Assembly (NCBI RefSeq): GCF_040567655.1
Contig: NZ_JBEXAC010000001.1
Location: forward strand, 496,001-560,000
Direction: 5' to 3'
DNA: 64,000 bases
DNA from: Chitinophaga sp. H8
GTDB taxonomy: Bacteria > Bacteroidota > Bacteroidia > Chitinophagales > Chitinophagaceae
The translations under genes and the position numbers were made by a program. Every line of letters begins with the position of its first letter. The stretch's first letter is position 1. Below, in pieces: positions 46,381-55,486 of this stretch. The notes beneath the pieces are model-generated. The model did no database searches and was not told where the DNA came from. It saw nothing but the letters and a program-made list of their open reading frames with translations.

Positions 46381-48633
46381 TTAATCAAATTTTTTCTTCA
46401 ATGCCAGCAACTTCGCCTGGAAGTCGTTCAATGGCGCCGGTGCAGCTTTCGCCGGTTTATCTTTTCTATCCCTGTTACGTGGTGCAGCATTACTGTGGCC
46501 CGGTGCCTCATTATCTTTCATCGATAATGAAATACGTTTCCGGGGCACATCTACCTCCAGTACGGTTACCGTAACTTTCTGGTTGAGCTTTACCGCTTCA
46601 TTGGGATTGTTGATGAATTTATTGGACAGGTGAGAGATATGCACCAGGCCGTCCTGCTTTACGCCAATGTCTACAAAGGCGCCAAAGGCAGTGATATTGG
46701 TAACTACACCCGGCAGTACCATGCCTGGTTTTACATCTTCCATTTTATGAATGCCATCGGCATATTCAAAGATGGAGATTTCGTCACGGGGATCACGGCT
46801 GGGTTTGTCCAGCTCTTTTAAGATGTCTTCCAAAGTAAGTAGCCCTACTTCTTCATTTACATATTCTTTAGGATTGATCTTTTTACGTACTTCTTCTTTG
46901 GCCATCAGTTCCTGTATCGTACAATGCTGTTTGCCAGCCATCTCTTCTACCAGCGCATAACGTTCCGGGTGTACAGCGGAGTTGTCCAGCGGATTATCTC
47001 CATTTTCAATACGGAGGAAGCCGGCGCATTGTTCGAACGCTTTTTCTCCCAGGCGGTGTACTTTTTTCAGTTGCATACGGTTGCTGAAAGCGCCATTCTC
47101 CTTGCGGTATTTTACGATATTTTCGGCCAGGGAAGGTCCAAGGCCGGAAATGTAGGCGAGCAGGTGTTTGGAAGCGGTATTAAGATTTACCCCCACCATG
47201 TTTACGCAGCTTACTACAATACGGTCCAGGCTTTGTTTTAACTGCGACTGATTCACGTCATGCTGATATTGCCCTACGCCAATAGATTTAGGATCTATTT
47301 TTACCAGTTCGGCAAGCGGATCTATCAGCCTGCGGCCAATGGATACTGCACCACGTACGGTTACATCATGGTCAGGAAATTCTTCCCGCGCTACTTCCGA
47401 AGCAGAGTAAACAGATGCCCCGCTTTCATTGACCATGAAAACATTGATCTTCTGTCCGAAATCAATCTTTTTGGCAAACTCTTCGGTTTCCCGTCCCGCG
47501 GTACCATTACCTACTGCAATGGCGGAGATATTATACTTTTGCGCCCATTTTTTCAGCAACGCTTCTGCATCATCTCTTTTATAGTTTTTTTCCAGCGGAA
47601 ATATCACATCATTGTCCAGCATATTACCCTGGTTATCCAGGGCTACTACTTTACAACCAGTTCTGTAACCCGGATCTATCGCAATAACAGCCTTGGGGCC
47701 TAATGGTGCTGCCAGGAGTAGCTGGCGCAGGTTTTCTGCAAATACTTCAATGGCTTCCGCATCTGCCCTTTCTTTGGCGGTAGTGCGGAACTCATTTTCC
47801 AGGGAGGGGCGCAGTAAGCGTTTGTAAGCATCTGTTCCTGCCTTGGTTACCTGTTCGCTGCTGGCATTACTACCAGTTACAAACTGTTTATTGATAATAC
47901 CTAATGCATCTTCTTCTTCCGGTGTGATCGTACCAAACAGAAACCCTTCCGTTTCTGCCCGCAGGATGGCCAGCACCCGGTGAGAGGGGATGGCATGCAA
48001 ATCTTCTTTAAAATCAAAATAATCTTTGTACTTATTCCCTTCTTCTTCTTTGCCTTCTACTACTTTGGAAGTAAGTACCGCAGTATTGGTAAACAGCTTA
48101 CGCAGCTTATCGCGCAGCTCTGCATTTTCATTGATCCACTCCGCAATGATATCCCTGGCTCCTTTTAATGCTTCTTCGGAAGAGGCTACCTTGTCGTTCA
48201 CAAAGCTGGCTGCTGCTGCGTCCGGGGCACTTTCCTGCTGTTCAAAGATAAGTTTGGCCAGTGGTTCCAGCCCTTTTTCAATGGCGGTGGTAGCGCGGGT
48301 TTTACGCTTGGGTTTGTAAGGCAGGTAAATATCCTCCAGCTCTGCCAATACCCAGGAGGCTTCAATCTTGGCCAGCAATTCGGGGGTCATTTTCTCCTGC
48401 TCCGTAATGGTTTTGATAATAAACTCACGACGGTCATCCACCTCTTTATAACGTTTCTGAAGGTCCTCAATACGACCTATCTGTACTTCATCCAAACTAC
48501 CGGTAACTTCCTTACGGTAACGGCTGATGAAGGGTACCGTAGACCCCTCTGCCAGGAGGTTCATGGTGTTTTCCGCCTGCCGGGCAGAGATACCCAGCTC
48601 AGATGAAATGAGCGCAATGTGTTTTGTATTCAT
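46381..48633 (-). CDS. tex: Tex-family transcription accessory protein
   Basis: The 750-residue protein has the full Tex layout: an N-terminal helical Tex domain with VPFISRYRKEVTGSLDEVQI, a YqgF-type RNase-like domain around 325-440 (AIDPGYRTGCKVVALDNQG), helix-hairpin-helix segments (NTASKHLLAYISGLGPSLAE, FLRIENGDNPLDNSAVHPE) and a C-terminal S1 domain (GVVTNITAFGAFVDIGVKQ). A basic tail rich in Arg/Lys follows. Tex binds nucleic acid and is linked to transcription and ribosome-related functions. It stands alone on the minus strand; 182 bp separates it from mazG on the other strand. Confidence 0.97.
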   Translation of the reverse strand: MNTKHIALISSELGISARQAENTMNLLAEGSTVPFISRYRKEVTGSLDEVQIGRIEDLQKRYKEVDDRREFIIKTITEQEKMTPELLAKIEASWVLAELEDIYLPYKPKRKTRATTAIEKGLEPLAKLIFEQQESAPDAAAASFVNDKVASSEEALKGARDIIAEWINENAELRDKLRKLFTNTAVLTSKVVEGKEEEGNKYKDYFDFKEDLHAIPSHRVLAILRAETEGFLFGTITPEEEDALGIINKQFVTGSNASSEQVTKAGTDAYKRLLRPSLENEFRTTAKERADAEAIEVFAENLRQLLLAAPLGPKAVIAIDPGYRTGCKVVALDNQGNMLDNDVIFPLEKNYKRDDAEALLKKWAQKYNISAIAVGNGTAGRETEEFAKKIDFGQKINVFMVNESGASVYSASEVAREEFPDHDVTVRGAVSIGRRLIDPLAELVKIDPKSIGVGQYQHDVNQSQLKQSLDRIVVSCVNMVGVNLNTASKHLLAYISGLGPSLAENIVKYRKENGAFSNRMQLKKVHRLGEKAFEQCAGFLRIENGDNPLDNSAVHPERYALVEEMAGKQHCTIQELMAKEEVRKKINPKEYVNEEVGLLTLEDILKELDKPSRDPRDEISIFEYADGIHKMEDVKPGMVLPGVVTNITAFGAFVDIGVKQDGLVHISHLSNKFINNPNEAVKLNQKVTVTVLEVDVPRKRISLSMKDNEAPGHSNAAPRNRDRKDKPAKAAPAPLNDFQAKLLALKKKFD

Positions 48634-48648
48634 AACTTAATACTTTTT

Positions 48649-48680
48649 AAGCTATTAGCAGTTAGCCGCTGGCTTTTAGC
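48649..48680. repeat. AGCTATTAGC-type dispersed repeat, copy 1 (partial)
   Basis: The block AAGCTATTAGCAGTTAGCCGCTGGCTTTTAGC between the divergent tex and mazG genes shares the AGCTATTAGC and GTTAGC words of the longer copies near 53.5, 59.6 and 62 kb. No pairing arm is seen nearby. Confidence 0.55.
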
Positions 48681-48815
48681 ATAAATTTCAATGGTGATAA
48701 GCCTATGACTGGCAGCTATGGGCCGGCAGCCTGGTTTTTCAGGTCGCAAATGTAACTAAAATGGCCTTTCCCCCAAGAAAAAGAAATTCACAGCAGTTTG
48801 CACTATTTTTGACAA

Positions 48816-49586
48816 ATGGAGAATAACACATCTTTTCAACGTTTATTAGGGATAATGGATGATTTGCGGGAAAAATGCCCCTGGGATAAAAAACAAACTA
48901 TCCAGTCATTACGCCAGCAAACTATTGAAGAACTGTACGAGCTGACAGATGCGATTACGGAGGAAAACTGGAAAGCTATCCGGGAAGAACTGGGCGACCT
49001 CCTGCTGCATGTGGTGTTTTATGCCAAAATAGGTACGGAGCAACAACAGTTTAATATCAATGATGTGATCAACGGTATTTGTGATAAGCTGATCTCCCGC
49101 CATCCGCATATTTACGGAGATGTGAAAGTGGAAAATGAAGAAGAGGTAAAACAAAACTGGGAAAAACTCAAACTCAAAGAAGGGAAAACATCTGTTCTCA
49201 GCGGGGTGCCGCTTTCATTGCCGGCATTGATAAAGGCCATGCGCCTGCAGGAAAAGGCTAAACAGGTGGGGTTTGAATGGGATAATAAACAACAGGTATG
49301 GGATAAGGTAAAGGAAGAAATGACGGAGATGGAAGAAGCGGTCAATGCCGGCACCATCAATGACATAGAAGCTGAATTTGGCGATGTGCTGTTTTCATTG
49401 GTGAACTATTCCCGCTTCCTGAAAATTGATGCGGAAAATGCACTGGAACGGACCAACAAAAAGTTTATCCGCAGGTTCCGGGAAATGGAAGAAATGGCAA
49501 AAGCTGCCGGCAAACACCTGGATGAAATGACTTTAACGGAAATGGATGAACTGTGGAACCAGGCGAAAAAAACAGAACTGCAGTAA
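48816..49586 (+). CDS. mazG: nucleoside triphosphate pyrophosphohydrolase MazG
   Basis: The 256-residue protein has two tandem MazG domains. The first has REKCPWDKKQTIQSLRQQTI, EELYEL, and REELGDLLLHVVFYAKI; the second has VKEEMTEMEEAV and EAEFGDVLFSLVNYSRF, giving the EExxE and ExxD metal sites. It hydrolyses (d)NTPs to monophosphates and pyrophosphate. A TATTTTTG (48804-48811) resembling a -7 promoter element ends only 4 bases before the ATG, but a matching TTG at the normal distance is missing. Confidence 0.96.
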   Translation: MENNTSFQRLLGIMDDLREKCPWDKKQTIQSLRQQTIEELYELTDAITEENWKAIREELGDLLLHVVFYAKIGTEQQQFNINDVINGICDKLISRHPHIYGDVKVENEEEVKQNWEKLKLKEGKTSVLSGVPLSLPALIKAMRLQEKAKQVGFEWDNKQQVWDKVKEEMTEMEEAVNAGTINDIEAEFGDVLFSLVNYSRFLKIDAENALERTNKKFIRRFREMEEMAKAAGKHLDEMTLTEMDELWNQAKKTELQ

Positions 49587-49628
49587 ATACCCCCCGGAAT
49601 CATTGCTAATTGATAATTCGTAATTGTA

Positions 49629-52600
49629 TTGATAGACAGTAAAGAAATACGTTTATTTTTTCTAAGGCATGGTTATTTGCTGATTATTGCTGCCTGGCTC
49701 TTCACCTTTGCTTTTTTATTCAGCAATTACTGGTCGTACTATTCCTCTCCAACGGGTGTAAAACGCAGCCTGGAAAAAAGTATTCATGAAAGAGAACGGG
49801 CATTTGACCGGTTGTCGGCAGACACTACCGTAGTAAACAGCCTGTTGACCCGCAACTATACCCAGGAAGTCCTGAACAAGCTGTATAAACCGGATTACCA
49901 TGTATTTGCTTATGACAGCAGTACCTCTGGCAGGTGGCTTACTTTCTGGAGTACCAACCTGGTGCAGCCGGATGAATTACCGAATCCGCTGCAGGAAGGT
50001 ATCTCTTTTCAGAAACTCAAAAATGGCTACTATGAAATCATCTGCAAAAAGCTGGCGGATAATGCCGGGCATCAGCAATTTCTGGTAGGGCTGATCCCTG
50101 TCATGATGGATTATAGTATCAACAACAATTACCTTGTTAATCATTTTTATGATAAACCCGAACTGGGGCCGGAATATACCATTAACCTGCGCCCGCCGGG
50201 TATCCCCGTGATGAGCAGGGACAAGGCGATCCTCTTTTATTTACATTATGATGCCGGAAGGCATGCACATCCGCCTAACATGCTGAGCGTAAGCCTCCGA
50301 ATTTTAGGATGTATCTGTGTGCTTATTTTTATTAACCTCTTTGCTACCTTACTGGCGAAGAATAAAAACCCTTTATACGGATTTTTCTTTCTGGCAGTGA
50401 TCGTGATCATTTTCAGGACGCTGAGTTACCTGTATCCATTCCCTTTCAATCTGCGTGCACTCGACCTGTTTGCGCCGCAGATCTACGCAAAAGATGAAAT
50501 ATTCCGCTCACTGGGCGACTTGTTCATAAACATTCTGCTGGCTTTCTGGCTTATCCTTTTCTTCAGGGAACATGTAAAAACCATCAATCCCCCCGTGATA
50601 AAAGGAAAAAGACAGCAGTGGATCATTACGATTATCGCCAGCTTTGTCATGTACATCGTAGGGCAATTCCTGTCAGAACTGATCCAGAGCCTGGTGATCG
50701 ACTCAAAAATATCCTTTGACGTTACCGACTTTTTTAGCCTGCTGAACGAATACAGTATCATCGGGTTTATCGTACTTGGGTTTATTGCATTCAGCTTTCT
50801 GTTCTTCTCCCAGATCATCAACTATCTGCTGAATGAACTGACCAGCTTCCGGTACCGTACCAAATACTTCTTTCTGGCAGGCGCAGGGATTGTATGGCTG
50901 CTGCTGCGGATCAATCACCCGGAAATTACCTACTCCATAGCCATGGTGATCTGGCTGGTGGTATACGTGATGCTGCTGGATGCACTGTCCGATCGTTTTG
51001 AAAACAGTATTGCCACAGTGCCCTTTTTATTCTGGTTATTCCTGCTGACCATTACCACTTCCGGGGTACTGGTATACTACAACACACAAAAAGAACTTAC
51101 TTCCAGGGAGCGGATGGCGGAAGAGCTGTCCAAACAAAAAGATCCTTATCTGGAAATGTTACTGAACGATGTGGGTAAGCGCATGGATAAGGACGAGTTT
51201 ATGCAGTTCTTTTTCCAGGACAGCCATAACAGGATCAGCAAGGAAGACCTCGAAAATGAACTGAAACAAAAGTATTTTAAAGGATACCTGAACCGTTTTA
51301 ATATCAATTTTTACCTGTTTGATGGCAACGGGGCACCGCTGTACAGGTCGGATACTACCAGCCTGTTTACCTTTAACCGGATCTTTACAGCTCCAGAAAG
51401 CCGGCTGAGTGGCAATGACCTGTATTACCATGAGCGCAGCTTCAAAGACTACCGGTATATAGGCCGCCGCACTTTCTACCGGCAGGGGGCTACAGATACT
51501 GCACACCATACCAATCTCCCCAAAAATCCGGATGGCAGCGCTATTGATCTGGGGGCAGAGGTGGAGCCTGCTATCGGATACATGGTGTATGAACTGACTC
51601 CGGCTTTGTTTAATACAGACAGGCTGTATCCGGAACTGCTGGTAAGCGGGGATATGTATGACCCTAATAAGGAAACATCAGCCATTTACTCATATGCGGT
51701 ATATGATAATGGTATCCTGGTAAATAATAACAACGACTTCCCTTTTCCTATTAAACTATATGCACATGATATTCCGGCTGAAGATGTGACGGTAAAATCT
51801 GAGCGGGGATATTCGGAACTTATCTATAAGGCTTCGAAAGAAAAGGTGGTGATCGTGGTAAAGGAAAGCCGCAATTTTATCGAATTCATCACGCTGTTTG
51901 CCTACATGTTCTGCCTTTTCCTGTTGATCATTACGGTGTATAAAGGGTTGGACCTGCTGATCAAAGCCCGTATGCGTATCAGCAACATGAAAACGCTGGT
52001 GAACATCAGTATCCGGAAGAAAGTACATGGTACCATCGTATTTATCGTAGTATTTGCGTTTGTGATCCTCGGGCTTACCACCATCCTGTTTTTTATAGAC
52101 CGGTCTGAATCACAGAACCGGGAACGGCTGAGTAAAACCATCGGAGAAGTAGCACATGATGTGGAAAAGGTGTTCAGCAACCAGTATCGTTCCGACGATC
52201 TGGAATACATCTATGATCCTATATTCCTGGACGAACTGTCTATGGCGGTTTCCGGTATTGCCGACGACCGTGCGCTGGATATCAATGTATATGATCAGGA
52301 CGGTAACCTGCAGTTAACTACGCAACCCCTGATTAATGAAAAAGGGTTGTTGTCAAAGAAAATAGATCCCAAGGCGTATTATCAGTTGTTCCGGCTCAAC
52401 AGGATCCAGTTTATACAAAAAGAGAAGATAGGCAGTATGGGCTATCTTTCCGGGTATGTACCCCTGCGTAATAACGGGGAAGTATATGCGTACCTGAACG
52501 TGCCTTACTTTGCCACCCAGACCGAACTGAACCGGCAGATCTCTAATTTCCTGGTGGCATTGATCAATTTCAATGCGTTTATATTCCTGATAGCGGGTAT

Positions 52601-53471
52601 CCTGGCATTGCTGATCACCAATTCCATTACGAAGTCTTTCTCACTGGTAACGGAAAAGCTGCGCCACGTTAACCTCGGGCAGCATAATGATGAAATAGAA
52701 TGGAACAAGGACGATGAGATCGGGGTGTTGGTAAAGGAGTATAATAAAATGGTGCGAAAGCTGGAGGTAAGTGCGGCAAAGCTGGCAAAAAGTGAGCGGG
52801 AAGGGGCATGGCGTGAAATGGCCCGACAGGTAGCACATGAGATCAAGAATCCGCTCACCCCGATGAAGTTAAGTATCCAGTACCTGCAACGTGCCATTGA
52901 CGGGGATTCTCCCAATGTAAAAGAGTTGTCGCGCAGTGTGGCGGGTACGCTGGTAGAACAGATAGAGCACCTGGCAAATATTGCTTCTGATTTTTCGGCA
53001 TTTGCGCGTATCGGAGAGCCTAATAATGAAGTACTGCTGCTCAATGAGATGCTGTACTCACTGACAGGATTATACCAGGGGCAGCCGGATTGTGATATCC
53101 GCTATGAGGAAGCCGCGCAGGGGCTGCATATATTTGCGGATAAGACGCAGATGAACCGCTTATTCACCAACCTGTTACAGAATGCGATACAGGCTATTCC
53201 TGAATACCGGAAAGGAGAGGTATTATTGCGGATCAGTGCTCAGGCCGATGGTTGGGTGATTGTGAGCGTAACGGATAATGGCAGTGGTATTTCACCGGAA
53301 GTGAAACCCAAGATATTTGTACCCAATTTTACGACCAAATCTTCCGGTACCGGGTTGGGGCTTGCGATGTGTAAGAATATTGTAGAGCAGGCGCATGGGG
53401 AGATCTGGTTTGAAACGACTGCAGGGGAGGGGACCACGTTTTACGTAAAACTCCCGTTGGTAGAGGAATAA
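49629..53471 (+). CDS. large membrane sensor histidine kinase with HAMP domain (NtrY-like)
   Basis: The 1280-residue protein begins at a TTG; a stop at 49614 and the absence of an in-frame ATG before about residue 157 leave no other sensible start, since the first membrane helix (LLIIAAWLFTFAFLFSNYW) lies at residues 17-35. A periplasmic part is followed by about seven helices between 225 and 490, another extracytoplasmic region, a helix pair, a HAMP domain near 1010-1060, HisKA with His1070 in QVAHEIKNPLTPMKLSIQYL and a HATPase with NLLQNAIQAIP, DNGSGIS and GTGLGLAMCKNIV. The HEIKNPLTPMKLS sequence is as in NtrY. No response regulator is adjacent, so the partner is unknown. Confidence 0.92.
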   Translation: MIDSKEIRLFFLRHGYLLIIAAWLFTFAFLFSNYWSYYSSPTGVKRSLEKSIHERERAFDRLSADTTVVNSLLTRNYTQEVLNKLYKPDYHVFAYDSSTSGRWLTFWSTNLVQPDELPNPLQEGISFQKLKNGYYEIICKKLADNAGHQQFLVGLIPVMMDYSINNNYLVNHFYDKPELGPEYTINLRPPGIPVMSRDKAILFYLHYDAGRHAHPPNMLSVSLRILGCICVLIFINLFATLLAKNKNPLYGFFFLAVIVIIFRTLSYLYPFPFNLRALDLFAPQIYAKDEIFRSLGDLFINILLAFWLILFFREHVKTINPPVIKGKRQQWIITIIASFVMYIVGQFLSELIQSLVIDSKISFDVTDFFSLLNEYSIIGFIVLGFIAFSFLFFSQIINYLLNELTSFRYRTKYFFLAGAGIVWLLLRINHPEITYSIAMVIWLVVYVMLLDALSDRFENSIATVPFLFWLFLLTITTSGVLVYYNTQKELTSRERMAEELSKQKDPYLEMLLNDVGKRMDKDEFMQFFFQDSHNRISKEDLENELKQKYFKGYLNRFNINFYLFDGNGAPLYRSDTTSLFTFNRIFTAPESRLSGNDLYYHERSFKDYRYIGRRTFYRQGATDTAHHTNLPKNPDGSAIDLGAEVEPAIGYMVYELTPALFNTDRLYPELLVSGDMYDPNKETSAIYSYAVYDNGILVNNNNDFPFPIKLYAHDIPAEDVTVKSERGYSELIYKASKEKVVIVVKESRNFIEFITLFAYMFCLFLLIITVYKGLDLLIKARMRISNMKTLVNISIRKKVHGTIVFIVVFAFVILGLTTILFFIDRSESQNRERLSKTIGEVAHDVEKVFSNQYRSDDLEYIYDPIFLDELSMAVSGIADDRALDINVYDQDGNLQLTTQPLINEKGLLSKKIDPKAYYQLFRLNRIQFIQKEKIGSMGYLSGYVPLRNNGEVYAYLNVPYFATQTELNRQISNFLVALINFNAFIFLIAGILALLITNSITKSFSLVTEKLRHVNLGQHNDEIEWNKDDEIGVLVKEYNKMVRKLEVSAAKLAKSEREGAWREMARQVAHEIKNPLTPMKLSIQYLQRAIDGDSPNVKELSRSVAGTLVEQIEHLANIASDFSAFARIGEPNNEVLLLNEMLYSLTGLYQGQPDCDIRYEEAAQGLHIFADKTQMNRLFTNLLQNAIQAIPEYRKGEVLLRISAQADGWVIVSVTDNGSGISPEVKPKIFVPNFTTKSSGTGLGLAMCKNIVEQAHGEIWFETTAGEGTTFYVKLPLVEE

Positions 53472-53532
53472 GCTGTTAGCTGTTAGCTTTTATAAACAAA
53501 TCCTGCCTTATAAGAGCTAAAAGCTAATAGCT
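53471..53532. repeat. AGCTGTTAGC-type palindromic repeat, copy 2
   Basis: AGCTGTTAGCTGTTAGC and TTTT on the left, and the near-complement AGAGCTAAAAGCTAATAGCT on the right, can fold over a spacer of about 20 bases. It lies right after the NtrY-like stop and beside a terminator. Confidence 0.7.
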
Positions 53533-53534
53533 AA

Positions 53535-53566
53535 AAAAAAGGAGCTTCGACAGAAGCTCCTTTTTT
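53535..53566. terminator. two-way intrinsic terminator
   Basis: GGAGCTTC (53541-53548) pairs with GAAGCTCC (53553-53560) around GACA, with A and T runs on each side. It lies between the convergent NtrY-like and plsX genes, next to a copy of the AGCTGTTAGC repeat. Confidence 0.9.
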
Positions 53567-53583
53567 CTTATAATGTGTTTCCT

Positions 53584-54531
53584 TTATGCTTCTTTTGCTA
53601 CAAAGCTTTCTTTTACTTTTTCCAGCAATTTACTTTGTATCATTTGTTGTGCCAGTACGATCATGTTTTTAAAGGCAGTGGCTTGGGATATGCCGTGGCC
53701 GATAATTACAGGATGGGAAACCCCGAGTACAGGGGTACCGCCATATGATTCAAAATTGAATTTGTCCATATAATCATCCTTGATATTGCGTCTTACCGCA
53801 ACTTCATGGAATGATTCCGCCATTTTCAATACAACGTTGCCGGTGAATCCTTCACAAACGATTACATCCGCTTTATCGGTAAAGATATCTCTACCTTCTA
53901 TGTTGCCAACAAAATTGATTTGTTTGGTTTCTTTTAAAAGCGGATAAGTAGCCTGTGCCAGCAGATTGCCTTTGCCTTCCTCTTCTCCGATGTTTAGCAA
54001 ACCTACTTTAGGGTTGTCTATTTTCAGAATATATTGGGAGTAGAGGGAGCCTAAAATGGCAAACTGTACCAGGTTTTCCGGTTTGCAGTCAGCATTGATG
54101 CCTACATCCAGCAATACACCAAATGTGCCGTTTTCACGGGGCACAGGAGTAGAAATAGTAGGCCGTTGCACCCCATCAATAGCTTTGATGGAATAAAAAG
54201 TGCCCACCATCATGGCACCGGTGTTACCGGCACTGATAAAGGCATCAATTTTTCCATTCTTCAGCAGGTGAAAACCAATGGAGATCGAAGATTCCGGCTT
54301 TTCCTTCAGCGCCTTGGTAGGATGTTCATTCATCCCGATTATCTGGGATGAATGAACAACTGAATATTTTGATTGGTCCAACCGGGCATCTGCTAATAAA
54401 GGAGCCAAGGCTTGCTCGTCTCCTATCAGCACCAGGTGCACATCTGCAACGGTGTCTAAAAATAATTTTACTCCTTTTACTGCTTCCAGGGGCGCATAGT
54501 CGCCACCCATCATATCAAGCCCGATTCTCAT
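53584..54531 (-). CDS. plsX: phosphate acyltransferase PlsX
   Basis: The 315-residue protein matches PlsX: MRIGLDMMGGDYAPLEAVKG, VDAFISAGNTGAMMVGTFYSIK-like sequence, VGLLNIGEEEGKGN, and ISVRRNIKDDYM-type C-terminal sequence. PlsX makes acyl-phosphate from acyl-ACP for the first step of phospholipid synthesis at the inner membrane. Its place after DUF177 and rpmF is the classic order in bacteria. Confidence 0.97.
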   Translation of the reverse strand: MRIGLDMMGGDYAPLEAVKGVKLFLDTVADVHLVLIGDEQALAPLLADARLDQSKYSVVHSSQIIGMNEHPTKALKEKPESSISIGFHLLKNGKIDAFISAGNTGAMMVGTFYSIKAIDGVQRPTISTPVPRENGTFGVLLDVGINADCKPENLVQFAILGSLYSQYILKIDNPKVGLLNIGEEEGKGNLLAQATYPLLKETKQINFVGNIEGRDIFTDKADVIVCEGFTGNVVLKMAESFHEVAVRRNIKDDYMDKFNFESYGGTPVLGVSHPVIIGHGISQATAFKNMIVLAQQMIQSKLLEKVKESFVAKEA

Positions 54532-54573
54532 GTAACTTTAATTTGTCTGTTAGCTCGGGTAAAAATAGCAAAA

Positions 54574-54768
54574 TTATTTAGCGTTGCTTTGTTTTTCCAA
54601 CACTACTTTTCCTTTGTAGAACAGTTTGTTTTCTACCCAATGAGCGCGGTGTCTCAGGTGCACTTCTCCGGTTGCACTATCAGTACTTAACGTATCCGCA
54701 ACCGCCTTGTAATGCGTTCTTCTCTTCGCTGATCTTTGCTGAGAATGTCTGCGTTTTGGATTTGGCAT
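54574..54768 (-). CDS. rpmF: 50S ribosomal protein L32
   Basis: The 64-residue basic protein has the L32 start PNPKRRHSQQRSAKRRTHYK and the block RHRAHWVENKLFYKGKVV. It is a structural part of the large ribosomal subunit. It lacks the cysteine pairs of zinc-binding L32 forms. It lies between the DUF177 gene (12 bp away) and plsX, a widely kept gene order. Confidence 0.97.
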   Translation of the reverse strand: MPNPKRRHSQQRSAKRRTHYKAVADTLSTDSATGEVHLRHRAHWVENKLFYKGKVVLEKQSNAK

Positions 54769-54780
54769 TTTATTTAATTT

Positions 54781-55347
54781 TTAATTGTCCTTAAATTTTT
54801 CCAATCCTTTCCAGATCGGATTATCACTATCTTTTACCTGCTGGTGCATTTTTTCCAGCATTTCCAGCACCTTCGGATTGCAACCGCTGTTGCCATTGCT
54901 ATCATTAGGGTGTATACGTTGCATCGGGATGCTGAGATTGATAAACTCATATATCCAGCCGGCCACATGTAAGTGGGATTCCGTTTTGGAAATATAGCTT
55001 ACCTCCGGGTCCTCATCTTCCGGCATTTCTTCCGGATTTTCCACCATTTTCACTACCTGGTTGAAATCGTCCCATAATTGCAGCTCAAATGCTTCTCCAC
55101 ACCGGTCACAGTTTACCGTCGCTGTTCCACCTATTTCAAACTTCAGCAGAAAAAAATTACTCTTTTTATCCAACTGAAGCTTTACAGTAGCATTGCAATT
55201 CGTAAAGTCCTGCGGTCCGTAGTTTTCAAAGAAACTATCCGTAATTTGGTACTGAAACGAGTGTACTCCGGGCGTTAGACCCACAAATGCAATGTCAAAT
55301 TCGCGGAGTTGTTTCATATCAAAATCCTCACTTTTAGAGGGATGCAA
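54781..55347 (-). CDS. DUF177 (YceD-like) protein
   Basis: The 188-residue protein belongs to the DUF177/YceD family. Markers are NCDRCGEAFELQL in the middle, the acidic stretch NPEEMPEDEDPEVSYI, and the late motif LSIPMQRIHPNDSNG. The family is found next to rpmF and is linked to 23S rRNA and ribosome biogenesis in other bacteria. It is the first gene of the minus-strand operon with rpmF and plsX, behind an exact Bacteroidota promoter. The first nine residues (before MKQLREFD at residue 11) may be a start error. Confidence 0.9.
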   Translation of the reverse strand: MHPSKSEDFDMKQLREFDIAFVGLTPGVHSFQYQITDSFFENYGPQDFTNCNATVKLQLDKKSNFFLLKFEIGGTATVNCDRCGEAFELQLWDDFNQVVKMVENPEEMPEDEDPEVSYISKTESHLHVAGWIYEFINLSIPMQRIHPNDSNGNSGCNPKVLEMLEKMHQQVKDSDNPIWKGLEKFKDN

Positions 55348-55374
55348 AGGTAATTAAATATTTTCAATTGCAAA
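55345..55374 (-). promoter_or_regulatory. Bacteroidota-type promoter of the DUF177-rpmF-plsX operon
   Basis: On the minus strand, TTTG (55374-55371), 18 bases, then TACCTTTG (55352-55345) matches the TTTG/TAnnTTTG promoter exactly. Its -7 element touches the ATG at 55347, which suggests that translation really starts at Met11 (ATG at 55317), with a leader of about 20 bases. Confidence 0.8.
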
Positions 55375-55486
55375 ATTTTCCTAAATTTGTAGACAATCAA
55401 TATTATATTTATATATAAATAAAGAAAGCCAAATCAAATATTTATCTGTTTGCCCCGAAGGAAAAAGATAAATATTTGCTGATGCA

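Noticed and set aside
48804-48811. mazG promoter at TATTTTTG
   Set aside because: The -7 element fits but no TTG or TTTG lies 17-23 bases upstream, and it is only four bases from the ATG.
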